Origin: Saccoglossus kowalevskii
Taxonomy: Eukaryota > Hemichordata > Enteropneusta > Harrimaniidae
Assembly (NCBI RefSeq): GCF_000003605.2
Contig: NW_003134656.1
Location: 1 to 22,720, forward strand
Direction: 5' to 3'
Length of the DNA stretch: 22,720 bases
In this document: in pieces, positions 10,478-21,778 of the stretch
How the letters are laid out: each line of letters starts with the position of its first letter
Position numbering within the stretch: position 1 is the stretch's first letter
Position numbers and translations under genes: made by a program
The notes under the pieces: model-generated
Database searches by the model: none
Told to the model about the DNA's origin: nothing
The model's input: the letters and a program-made list of their open reading frames with translations, nothing else

Positions 10478-11420
10478 CCCATTCAAGTACTAACCTTGCC
10501 CGATTGTGATTTACTTTAAACATTTGTCGAGCACCTAACCATACAGCAGCATGGATTATTCGAAATTAAGCCGAATTGGCGGCTATTTTATGTTTTGGAT
10601 GTTTTCACTCGATATCGCTTTGCACAGGTACCTCTATATTGACCTATGACCTTTACATACTTGATTTAACACTACGTTGATTTAACACCAATTTACGAAA
10701 TATTTGTTCGTATTTCGAATTTTCTACTACGGGACTTGTTAATATGATATCACAGTTAACAATCCCTCTTGACACTACCAAGTTTGCAATCTTTTTTCAC
10801 AACTTTGTAAGCAGTTTGTTGTCGGGTTTTCGGTTGACTGGTGTGATAATCTGCTTATATGTGAGGCATTCTCGGAACATTTACTTTATGTTTTCACAAT
10901 TTAACTCGGTGTTGTCATGATAATGATTTAGGTTAAATATTTAAGCTACTCCGCCAATATTTCCTTCGTTTTTTCAACTTTGCACAACGTTTTCTAACGT
11001 TTTACAGTCAGTTCACGTGAACATCTATATGCTGCTTTCAACTGGCTTTAATTAAATTGATCGACTTAACAACTGCGCCTTTCTATATGCCAACAACTTA
11101 GGTGATATATACAAATACATCAACCAACTTTACAATAACTTTCCACAACTTTGCAATAACTTTGTACATCTTTACACGATGCGTTAACAGCGTAAAACCC
11201 ACTACGTGCTGACAACATGAACAAACTTATTCGTGAAAATTACAAGTAATTTGAAAAGTTTCCATTAATTAGAAAAAGTTACAAAAACGCCACGATTTTG
11301 CACTATGAATGATTGACATCACAGTAAGAAAAAATGCAGGAACGTTGCCTTATATTTTTCCCATGAGTGTGATGAAACAAAAAAAATATAAATTCTACAG
11401 GACTTTTACCCAGGTAGTCT
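10478..11420 (+). repeat. Satellite monomer 12, class O
   Basis: TGATATCA is at 10745-10752 and GTTCACGTGAAC at 11011-11022. The flank is the CCTCTTGACAC type seen in unit 10, joined to a class O body. One extra T lies in the head (GCTTTGCACAGG). The tail AACAAACTTATTCG is shared with units 1 and 7. Confidence 0.96.
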
Positions 11421-12363
11421 CCCACGCAAAAACTAACCACGCCCGATTGCGCTTTACTTTAAACATTTGTCGAGCACTTAGCCACACAGCAGCATGGATT
11501 ATTCGAAATTAAGCCGAATTGGCGGCTATTTTATGTTTTGGAGGTTTTCATTTGATATCGCTTGCACAGGTACCTCTATATTGACCTATGACCTATACAT
11601 ACTTGATTTAACACTACGTTGATTTAACACCAATTTACGAAATATTTGTTCGTATTTCGAATTTTCTACTACGGGACTTGTTAATATGATATCACAGTTA
11701 ACAATCCCTCTTGAAACTACCAAGTTTGCAATCTTTTTTCACAACTTTGTAAGCAGATTGTTGTCGGTTTTTCGGTTGACTGGTGTGATAATCTGCGTAT
11801 ATGTGAGGCATTCTCGGAACATTTACTTTATGTTTTCAAAATTGAACTGCGGGGTTGTCATGGTAATGACTTAGGTTAAATATACAAGCAACTCCGCCAA
11901 GATTTCCCTCGTTTTTTCCAACTTTCCGCGCTGATTTGTAACGTTTTACAGTCAGCTCACGTGAACATATATAGGCTTCTTTCAACTGCCTTTTATTAAA
12001 TTTGTCGGCTTAACAACTGCGCATTTCTATATGCCAAAAACTTAGGTCATATATACAAATACATCAACCAACTTTGCAATAACTTTCCACAACTTTGCAA
12101 TAAGTATGCACATCTTTACACGATGCGTTAACAGCGTAAAACCCACTACGTGCTGACAACATGAACAACTTGTTCGTGAAAATCACAAGTAATTTGAAAA
12201 GTTTGCATTAATTAGAAAAAGCTACAAAAACGCCACGATTTTGCACTATGAATGATTGACATCACAGTAAGAAAAAATGCAGGAACGTTGCCTTATATTT
12301 TTTCCATGAGTGTGATGAAACAAAAAAAATATAAATTCTACAGGACTTTTACCCAGGTAGTCT
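11421..12363 (+). repeat. Satellite monomer 13, class G, intermediate tail
   Basis: TGATATCA is at 11687-11694. The body is class G but carries class-O-like TTAGGTTAAATA, which stops the long frame after 62 codons (11686-11874). The tail (GGCTTCTTTCAACTGCC, TTTGTCGGCTTAACAAC) mixes O and G states and is shared with unit 17. A 19-bp palindrome with one mismatched pair is at 12160-12178. Confidence 0.96.
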
Positions 12364-13307
12364 CCCATGCAAGTACTAACCACGCCAGATTGTGCTTTAC
12401 TTTAAACATTTGTCGAGCACCTAACCACACAGCAGCATGGATTATTCGAAATTAAGCCGAATTGGCGGCTATTTTATGTTTTGGGTGTTTTCATTCGATA
12501 TCGCTTGCACAGGTACCTCTATATTGACCTATGACCTATACATACTTGATTTAACGCTACGTTGATTTAACACCAATTTACGAAATATTAATTCGTATTT
12601 CGAATTTTCTACTACGGGACTTGTTAATATGATATCAAAGGTAACAATCCCGCATGAAACTACCAACTTTGCAATCGCTTTTCACAACTTTGTATGCAGT
12701 TTGTTGTCGATTTTTCGGTTGACTGGTGTGATAATCTGCATATATGTGAGGCATTCTCGGAACATTTACTTTATGTTTTCAAAATTGAACTGCGGGGTTG
12801 TCATGATAATGACTTGGCTTAAATATACAAGCAACTCCGCCAACATTTCCCTAGTTTTTTCCAACTTTGCGCGCTGGTTTATAACGTTTTACAGTCAGCT
12901 CACGTGAACATATATAGGCTGATTTTAACTGCCATTTATTAAATGTGTCGGCTAAAAAACTGTGCTTTTTTGATATGCCAACAACTTAGGTCATGTATAC
13001 AAATACATCTACCAACTTTGCAATAACTTTCCACAACTTTGCAATAACTTTGCACATCTTTACACGATGCGTTAACAGCGTAAAACCGACTACGTGCAGA
13101 CAACATGAACAACGTGTTCGAGAAAATTAGAAGTAATTTGAAAAGTTTCCATTAATTAAATAAAGTTACAAAAACGCCACGATTTCCACTATGAATGATT
13201 GACATCACAGTAAGAAAAAATGCAGGGGACGTTGCCTTATATATTTTCCATGTGTGTGATGAAACAAAAAAAGTATAAATTCTACAGGACTTTTACCAAG
13301 GTAGTCT
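12364..13307 (+). repeat. Satellite monomer 14, class G
   Basis: TGATATCA is at 12630-12637 with the common flank. The 92-codon frame (12629-12907) is open, with Ser-to-Cys at codon 23. The tail has the longer CAGGGGACG form. Confidence 0.96.
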
Positions 13308-14252
13308 CCCATGCAAGTACTAACCACGCCCGATTGTGCTTTACTTTAAACATTTGTGGAGCACCTAACCACACAGTAGCATGGATTATTCGAAATTAAG
13401 CCGAATTGGCGGCTATTTTATGTTTTGGAGGTTTTCATTCGATATCGCTTGCACAGGTACCTCTATATTGACCTATAACCTATACATACTTGATTTAACG
13501 CTACGTTGATTTAACACCTATTTACGAAATATTAATTCGTATTTCGAATTTTCTACTACGGGACTTGTTAATATGATATCAAAGGTAACAATCCCGCATG
13601 AAACTACCAACTTTGTATTCGCTTTTCACAACTTTGTAAGCAGTTTGTTGTCGATTTTTCGGTTGACTGGTGTGATAATCTGCATATATGTGAGGCATTC
13701 TCGGAACATTTACTTTATGTTTTCAAAATTGAACTGCGGGGTTGTCATGATAATGACTTGGCTTAAATATACAAGCAACTCCGCCAACATTTCCCTAGTT
13801 TTTTCCAACTTTGCGCGCTGGTTTATAACGTTTTACAGTCAGCTCACGTGAACATATATAGGCTGATTTTAACTGCCATTTATTAAATGTGTCGGCTAAA
13901 AAAACTGTGCTTTTTTATATGCCAACAACTTAGGTCATGTATACAAATACATCTACCAACTTTGCAATAACTTTCCACAACTTTGCAATAACTTTGCACA
14001 TCTTTACACGATGCGTTAACAGCGTAAAACCGACTACGTGCAGACAACATGAACAACGTGTTCGAGAAAATTAGAAGTAATTTGAAAAGTTTCCATTAAC
14101 TAAATAAAGTTACAAAAACGCCACGATTTTCCACTATGAATGATTGACATCACAGTAGGAAAAAATGCAGGGGACGTTGCCTTATATATTTTCCATGTGT
14201 GTGATGAAACAAAAAAAGTATAAATTCTACAGGACTTTTACCCAGGTAGTCT
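13308..14252 (+). repeat. Satellite monomer 15, class G
   Basis: TGATATCA is at 13574-13581. The head has three rare markers (TTGTGGAGCACC, CCTATAACC, ACACCTATTTACG) that recur together in unit 22, seven units away; CCTATAACC is also in unit 16. The 92-codon frame (13573-13851) is open with two adjacent changed codons near codon 15. Confidence 0.96.
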
Positions 14253-15195
14253 CCCATGCAAGTACTAACCACGCCCGATTGTGCTTTACTTTAAACATTT
14301 GTCGAGCACCTAACCACACAGTAGCATGGATTATTCGAAATTAAGCCGAATTGGCGGCTATTTTATGTTTTGGAGATTTTCATTCGATATCGCTTGCACA
14401 GGTACCTCTATATTGACCTATAACCTATACATACTTGATTTAACGCTACGTTGATTTAACACCAATTTACGAAATATTAATTCGTATTTCGAATTTTCTA
14501 CTACGGGACTTGTTAATATGATATCAAAGGTAACAATCCCGCATGAAACTACCAACTTTGCAATCGCTTTTCACAACTTTGTAAGCAGTTTGTTGTCGAT
14601 TTTTCGGTTGACTGGTGTGATAATCTGCATATATGTGAGGCATTCTCGGAACATTTACTTTATGTTTTCAAAATTGAACTGCGGGGTTGTCATGATAATG
14701 ACTTGGCTTAAATATACAAGCAACTCCGCCAACATTTCCCTAGTTTTTTCCAACTTTGCGCGCTGGTTTATAACGTTTTACAGTCAGCTCACGTGAACAT
14801 ATATAGGCTGATTTTAACTGCCATTTATTAAATGTGTCGGCTAAAAAACTGTGCTTTTTTATATGCCAACAACTTAGGTCATGTATACAAATACATCTAC
14901 CAACTTTGCAATAACTTTCCACAACTTTGCAATAACTTTGCACATCTTTACACGATGCGTTAACAGCGTAAAACCGACTACGTGCAGACCAACATGAACA
15001 ACGTGTTCGAGAAAATTAGAAGTAATTTGAAAAGTTTCCATTAATTAAATAAAGTTACAAAACGCCACGATTTTCCACTATGAATGATTGACATCACAGT
15101 AAGAAAAAATGCAGGAACGTTGCCTTATATTTTTTCCATGAGTGTGATTGAAACAAAAAAATGTAAATTCTACAGGACTTTTACCCAGGTAGCCT
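14253..15195 (+). repeat. Satellite monomer 16, class G, near consensus
   Basis: TGATATCA is at 14519-14526. The body is close to the class G majority sequence and makes a good reference copy. The head shares CACAGTAGCATGG and CCTATAACC with unit 15. The 92-codon frame (14518-14796) is open and matches the majority protein. Confidence 0.97.
14518..14796 (+). other. Recurrent 92-codon ORF in class G monomers, probably non-coding
   Basis: This is the consensus copy of a 92-codon frame open in 12 of 15 class G units (starts at 2153, 4144, 5088, 6976, 8857, 9800, 12629, 13573, 14518, 15462, 18285, 20160). A hydrophobic stretch lies at about residues 21-40 (FVSSLLSIFRLTGVIICIYV). I recognise no domain. 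Class O units stop after 58 codons, unit 13 after 62 and unit 24 after 50; unit 9 is frameshifted. Most differences between close copies change the amino acid (N54K, W63C, S23C, A15V/I16F), which argues against selection on a protein. No promoter or splice context supports expression. Confidence 0.3.
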
Positions 15196-16139
15196 CCCAT
15201 GCAAGTACTAACCACGCCCGATTGTGCTTTACTTTAAACATTTGTCGAGCACCTAACCACACAGCAGCATGGATTATTCGAAATTAAGCCGAATTGGCGG
15301 CTATTTTATGTTTTGGATGTTTTCATTCGATATCGCTTGCACAGGTACCTTCTATATTGACCTATGACCTATACATCCTTGATTTAACACGTCGGTGATT
15401 TAACACAAATTTAAGAAATATTAATTCGTATTTCGAATTTTCTACTACTGGACTTGTTGATATGATATCACAGGTAACACTCCCGCATGAAACTACCAAC
15501 TTTGCAATCGCTTTTCACAACTTTGTAAGCAGTTTGTTTTCGATTTTTCGGTTGACTGGTGTGATAATCTGCATATATGTGAGGCATTCTCGGAACATTT
15601 ACTTTATGTTTTCAAAATTGAACTGCGGGGTTGTCATGATAATGACTTGGCTTAAATATACAAGCAACTCCGCCAACATTTCCCTAGTTTTTTCCAACTT
15701 TGCGCGCTGGTTTATAACGTTTTACAGTCAGCTCACGTAAACATATATAGGCTTCTTTCAACTGCCTTTTATTAAATTTGTCGGCTTAACAACAGCGCAT
15801 TTCTATATGCAAACAACTTAGGTTATAGATACAAATACATCTACCAACTTTGCAATAACTTTCCACAACTTTGCAATAACTTTGCACATATTTACACGAT
15901 GCGTTAACAGCGTAAAACAAACTACGTGCAGACAACATGAACAACTTGTTCGTGAAAATTAGAAGTAATTTGAAAAGTTTCCATTAATTAAATAAAGTTA
16001 CAAAAACGCCACGATTTTTCACTATGAATGATTGACATCACAGTAAGAAAAAATGCAGGAACGTTGCCTTATATATTTTCCATGTGTGTGATGAAACAAA
16101 AAAAATATAAATTCTACAGGTCTTTTACTCAGGTAGCCT
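15196..16139 (+). repeat. Satellite monomer 17, class G, mosaic head
   Basis: TGATATCA is at 15463-15470. The head begins as the common type, then changes at about 15347-15390 to the unit 3/4/21 type (ACCTTCTATATTG, AACACGTCGGTG, TTTAAGAAATATT). The tail is the intermediate form shared with unit 13. The 92-codon frame (15462-15740) is open. A 19-bp palindrome with one mismatched pair is at 15936-15954. CACGTG is lost here (CACGTAAAC). Confidence 0.96.
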
Positions 16140-17078
16140 CCCATTCAAGTACTAACCTCGCCCGATTGTGATTTACTTTAAACATTTGTCGAGCACCTAA
16201 CCACACAGCAGCCTGGATTATTCGAAATTAAGCCGAATTGGCGGCTATTTTATGTTTTGGATGTTTTCACTCGATATCGCTTTACACAGGTACCTCTATA
16301 TTGACCTATGACCTTTACATACTTGATTTAATACTACGTTGATTTAACACCAATTTACGAAATATTTGTTCGTATTTCGAATTTTCTACTACGGGACTTG
16401 TTAATATGATATCACAGTTAACAATCCCTCTTGAAACTACCAAGTTTGCAATCTTTTTTCACAACTTTGTAAGCAGTTTGTTGTCGGTTTTTCGGTTGAC
16501 TGGTGTGATAATCTGCTTATATGTGAGGCATTCTCGGAACATTTACTTTATGTTTTCACAATTTAACTCGGTGTTGTCATGATAATGATTTAGGTTAAAT
16601 ATTTAAGCTACTCCGCCAATATTTCCTTCGTTTTTTCAACTTTCCACAAAGTTTTCTAACGTTTTACAGTCAGTTCACGTGAACATCTATATGCTGCTTT
16701 CAACTGACTTTTACTAAATTGATCGACTTAACAACTGCGCCTTTCTATATGCCAACATCTTAGGTCATATATACAAATACATCTACCAACTTTGCAATAA
16801 CTTTCCACAACTTTGCAATAACTTTGCACATCTTTACACGATGCGTTAACAGCGTAAAACCTATTACGTGCAGACAACATGAACAACTTGTTCGTGACAA
16901 TTAGAAGTAATTTGAAAAGTTTCCATTAATTAAAAAAGTTACAAAAACGCCACGATTTTTCATTATGAATGATTGACATCACAGTAAGAAAAAAATGCAG
17001 GAACGTTGCCTTATATTTTTTCCATGAGTGTGATGAAACAAAAAAATAAATTCTATAGGTCTTTCACTCACGCAGTTT
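16140..17078 (+). repeat. Satellite monomer 18, class O
   Basis: TGATATCA is at 16407-16414 with the CCTCTTGAAAC flank type. GTTCACGTGAAC is at 16673-16684 and the 19-bp palindrome with one mismatched pair at 16878-16896. The A-tract near 17040 is short and the last ~30 bp are unusually divergent, leading into the odd head of unit 19. Confidence 0.96.
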
Positions 17079-18019
17079 ACCATGCAAGTACTAACCACGC
17101 CCGATTGTGCTTTACTTTAAACATTTGTAGCGCATCTCACCACACAGCAGCATGGATTATTTGAAATTAAGCCGATTTAGCGGCTATTTTATGTTTTGGA
17201 TGTTTTCACTCGATATCGCTTGCACAGGTACTTTCTATATTGACGTATGACCTTTACATACTGATATAACACGTCGGTGATTTAACACAAATTTAAGAAA
17301 TATTAATTCGTATTTCGAATTTTCTACTACTGGACTTGTTGATATGATATCACAGGTAACACTCCCGCATGAAACTACCAACTTTGCAATCGCTTTTCAC
17401 AACTTTGTAAGCAGTTTGGTGTCGATTTTTCAGTTGACTGGTGTGATAATCTGCATATATGTGAGGCATTCTCGGAATATTTACTTTATGTTTTCACAAT
17501 TTAACTCGGTTTTGTCATGATAATGATTTAGGTTAAATATTTAAGCTACTCCGCCAATATTTCCTTCGTATTTTCAACTTTGCACAAAGTTTTCTAACGT
17601 TTTACAGTCAGTTCACGTGAACATCTATATGCTGCTTTCAACTGGCTTTTATTAAATTGATCGACTTAACAACTGCGCCTTTCCATATGCCAACAACTTA
17701 GGTCATATATACAAATACATCAACCAACTTTACAATAACTTTCCACAACTTTGCAATAACTTTGTACATCTTTACACGATGCGTTAACAGCGTAAAACAA
17801 ACTACGTGCAGACAACATGAACAACGTGTTCGAGAAAATTAGAAGTAATTTGAAAAGTTTCCATTAATTAAATAAAGTTACAAAAACGCCACGATTTTTC
17901 ACTATGAATGATTGACATCACAGTACGAAAAATGCAGGGGACGTTGCCTTATATATTTTCCATGTGTGTGATGAAACAAAAAAAGTATAAATTCTACAGG
18001 TCTTTTACTCAGGTAGCCT
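17079..18019 (+). repeat. Satellite monomer 19, class O, most divergent head
   Basis: TGATATCA is at 17345-17352 and GTTCACGTGAAC at 17611-17622. The head carries private changes (TTTACCATGC, TTGTAGCGCATCTCACC, CCGATTTAGCGG, TTGACGTATGACC, ACTGATATAAC) not seen in any other unit. After the anchor it returns to ordinary class O sequence. Confidence 0.95.
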
Positions 18020-18962
18020 CCCATGCAAGCACTAATCTCACCCGACTGTGCTTTACTTTAAACATTTGTCGAGCACCTAACCACACAGCAGCATGGATTA
18101 TTCGAAATTAAGCCGAATTGGCGGCTATTTTATGTTTTGGATGTTTTCATTCGATATCGCTTGCACAGGTACCTCCATATTGACCTATGACCTATACATA
18201 CTTGATTTAACGCTACGTTGATTTAACACCAATTTACAAAATATTAATTCGTATTTCGAATTTTCTACTACGGGACTTGTTAATATGATATCAAAGGTAA
18301 CAATCCCGCATGAAACTACTAACTTTGCAATCGTTTTTCACAACTTTGTAAGCAGTTTGTTGTCGATTTTTCGGTTGACTGGTGTGATAATCTGCATATA
18401 TGTGAGGCATTCTCGGAACATTTACTTTATGTTTTCAAAATTGAACTGCGGGGTTGTCATGATAATGACTTGGCTTAAATATACAAGCAACTCCGCCAAT
18501 ATTTCCCTAGTTTTTTCCAACTTTGCGCGCTGGTTTATAACGTTTTACAGTCAGCTCACGTGAACATATATAGGCTGATTTTAACTGCCATTTATTAAAT
18601 GTGTCGGCTAAAAAACTGTGCTTTTTTATATGCCAACAACTTAGGTCATGTATACAAATACATCTACCAACTTTGCAATAACTTTCCACAACTTTGCAAT
18701 AACTTTGCACATCTTTACACGATGCGTTAACAGCGTAAAACCGACTACGTGCAGACAACATGAACAACGTGTTCGAGAAAATTAGAAGTAATTTGAAAAG
18801 TTTCCATTAATTAAATAAAGTTACAAAAACGCCACGATTTTCCACTATGAATGATTGACATCACAGTACGAAAAATGCAGGGGACGTTGCCTTATATATT
18901 TTCCATGTGTGTGATGAAACAAAAAAAGTATAAATTCTACAGGTCTTTTACTCAGGTAGCCT
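18020..18962 (+). repeat. Satellite monomer 20, class G, mosaic head
   Basis: TGATATCA is at 18286-18293. The first ~50 bp resemble the unit 3/4/21 head (CAAGCACTAATCTC, CCCGACTGTG), then the common head resumes by CACCTAACCACACAGCAG. ACTACTAAC and TCGTTTTTCAC are shared with unit 24. The 92-codon frame (18285-18563) is open. Confidence 0.96.
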
Positions 18963-19894
18963 CCCATGCAAGCACTAATCTCGCCCGACTGTGCTTTACT
19001 TTAAACATTTGACGAGCACCTAATCACGCAGCAGTATGGATTATTTGAAATTAAGCCGAATTGGCGGATATTTTATATTTTGAATGTTTTCACTCGATAT
19101 CGCTTGCACAGGTTCCTTCTATATTGACCTATGACCTTTACATACTTGATATAACACGTCGGTGATTTAACACAAATTTAAGAAATATTAATTCGTATTT
19201 CGAATTTTCTACTACTGGACTTGTTGATATGATATCACAGGTAACACTCCCGCATGAAACTACCAACTTTGCAATCGCTTTTCACAACTTTGTAAGCAGT
19301 TTGGTGTCGATTTTTCGGTTGACTGGTGTGATAATCTGCATATATATGAGGCATTCTCGGAATATTTACTTTATGTTTTCACAATTTAACTCGGTGTTGT
19401 CATGATAATGATTTAGGTTAAATATTTAAGCTACTCCGCCAATATTTCCTTCGTTTTTTCAACTTTGCACAAAGTTTTCTAACGTTTTACAGTCAGTTCA
19501 CGTGAACATCTATATGCTGCTTTCAACTGGCTTTTATTAAATTGATCGACTTAACAACTGCGCCTTTCTATATGCCAACAACTTAGGTCATATATACAAA
19601 TACATCAACCAACTTTGCAATAACTTTCCATTACTTTGCAATAACTTTGCACGATGCGTTAACAGCGTAAAACCGACTACGTGCAGACAACATGAACAAC
19701 GTGTTCGAGAAAATTAGAAGTAATTTGAAAAGTTTCCATTAATTAGAAAAAGTTACAAAAACGCCACGATTTTGCACTATGAATGATTGACATCACAGTA
19801 AGAAAAAATGAAGGAACGTTGCCTTATATTTTTTCCATGAGTGTGATGAAACAAAAAAAATATAAATTCTACAGGACTTTTACCCAGGTAGTCT
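18963..19894 (+). repeat. Satellite monomer 21, class O, shortest (932 bp)
   Basis: TGATATCA is at 19230-19237 and GTTCACGTGAAC at 19496-19507. Ten bases (ATCTTTACAC) are missing after the second 21-bp repeat at 19650-19653, and the first repeat is altered (CCATTACTTTG). Head and body markers (TTGACGAGCACC, ATATATGAGGC) match unit 4. Confidence 0.96.
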
Positions 19895-20838
19895 CCCATG
19901 CAAGTACTAACCACGCCCGATTGTGCTTTACTTTAAACATTTGTGGAGCACCTAACCACACAGTAGCATGGATTATTCGAAATTAAGCCGAATTGGCGGC
20001 TATTTTATGTTTTGGAGGTTTTCATTCGATATCGCTTGCACAGGTACCTCTATATTGACCTATAACCAATACATACTTGATTTAACGCTACGTTGATTTA
20101 ACACCTATTTACGAAATATTAATTCGTATTTCGAATTTTCTACTACGGGACTTGTTAATATGATATCAAAGGTAACAATCCCGCATGAAACTACCAACTT
20201 TGCAATCGCTTTTCACAACTTTGTAAGCAGTTTGTTGTCGATTTTTCGGTTGACTGGTGTGATAATCTGCATATATGTGAGGCATTCTCGGAACATTTAC
20301 TTTATGTTTTCAAAATTGAACTGCGGGGTTGTCATGATAATGACTTGGCTTAAATATACAAGCAACTCCGCCAACATTTCCCTAGTTTTTTCCAACTTTG
20401 CGCGCTGGTTTATAACGTTTTACAGTCAGCTCACGTGAACATATATAGGCTGATTTTAACTGCCATTTATTAAATGTGTCGGCTAAAAAACTGTGCTTTT
20501 TTTATATGCCAACAACTTAGGTCATGTATACAAATACATCTACCAACTTTGCAATAACTTTCCACAACTTAGCAATAACTTTGCACATCTTTACACGATG
20601 CGTTAACAGCGTAAAACAAACTACGTGCAGACAACATGAACAACGTGTTCGAGAAAATTAGAAGTAATTTGAAAAGTTTCCATTAATTAAATAAAGTTAC
20701 AAAAACGCCACGATTTTCCACTATGAATGATTGACATCACAGTAAGAAAAAATGCAGGAACGTTGCCTTATATTTTTTCCATGAGTGTGATGAAACAAAA
20801 AAAATATAAATTCTACAGGACTTTTACCCAGGTAGTCT
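19895..20838 (+). repeat. Satellite monomer 22, class G
   Basis: TGATATCA is at 20161-20168. The head shares the rare markers TTGTGGAGCACC, CCTATAACC and ACACCTATTTACG with unit 15. CCTATAACCAATAC also carries the unit 8 change, so both half-sites of the TGACCT direct repeat are affected in its second copy. The 92-codon frame (20160-20438) is open. Confidence 0.96.
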
Positions 20839-21778
20839 CCCATGCAAGTACTAACCACGCCCGATTGTGCTTTACTTTAAACATTTGTCGAGCACCTAAC
20901 CACGCAGCAGCATGGATTATTCGAAATTAAGCCGAATTGGCGGCTATTTTATGTTTTGGAGGTTTTCATTCGATATCGCTTACACAGGTACCTCTATATT
21001 GACCTATGACCTATATATACTTAATTTAACGCTACGTTGATTTAACACCAATTTACGAAATAATTGTTCGTATTTCGAATTTCTACTACGGGACTTGTTA
21101 ATATGATATCACAGTTAACAATCCCTCTTGAAACTACCAACTTTGCAATCTTATTTCACAAGTTTGTAAGCAGTTTGTTGTCGGGTTTTCGGTTGACTGG
21201 TGTGATAATCGGCTTATATGTGAGGCATTCTCGGAACATTTACTTTATGTTTTCACAATTTAACTCGGTGTTGTCATGATAATGATTTAGGTTAAATATT
21301 TAAGCTACTCCGCCAATATTTCCTTCGTTTTTTCAACTTTGCACAAAGTTTTCTAACGTTTTACAGTCAGTTCACGTGAACATCTATATGCTGCTTTCAA
21401 CTGGCTTTAATTAAATTGATCGACTTAACAACTGCGCCTTTCTATATGCCAACAACTTAGGTTATGTATACAAATACATCTACCAACTTTGCAATAACTT
21501 TCCACAACTTTGCAATAACTTTGCACATCTTTACACGATGCGTTAACAGCGTAAAACAAACTACGTGCAGACAACATGAACAACGTGTTCGAGAAAATTA
21601 GAAGTAATTTGAAAAGTTTCCATTAATTAAATAAAGTTACAAAAACGCCACGATTTTCCACTATGAATGATTGACATCACAGTAAGAAAAAATGCAGGAA
21701 CGTTGCCTTATATTTTTTCCATGAGTGTGATGAAACAAAAAATATATAAATTCTACAGGACTTTTACCCTGGTAGTCT
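20839..21778 (+). repeat. Satellite monomer 23, class O
   Basis: TGATATCA is at 21104-21111 with the CCTCTTGAAAC flank type, and GTTCACGTGAAC is at 21370-21381. One T is missing before the anchor (CGAATTTCTAC). That opens the frame 13 codons further upstream, but it still stops at the class O position. Confidence 0.96.

Noticed and set aside
18507-18767. 86-codon minus-strand ORF (also 7198 and 22266; shorter at 2375 and 14740; periodic version at 3474)
   Set aside because: The frame runs through the 21-bp minisatellite, whose length is a multiple of three, so it stays open by construction. It is antisense to the class G block and not maintained in class O units.
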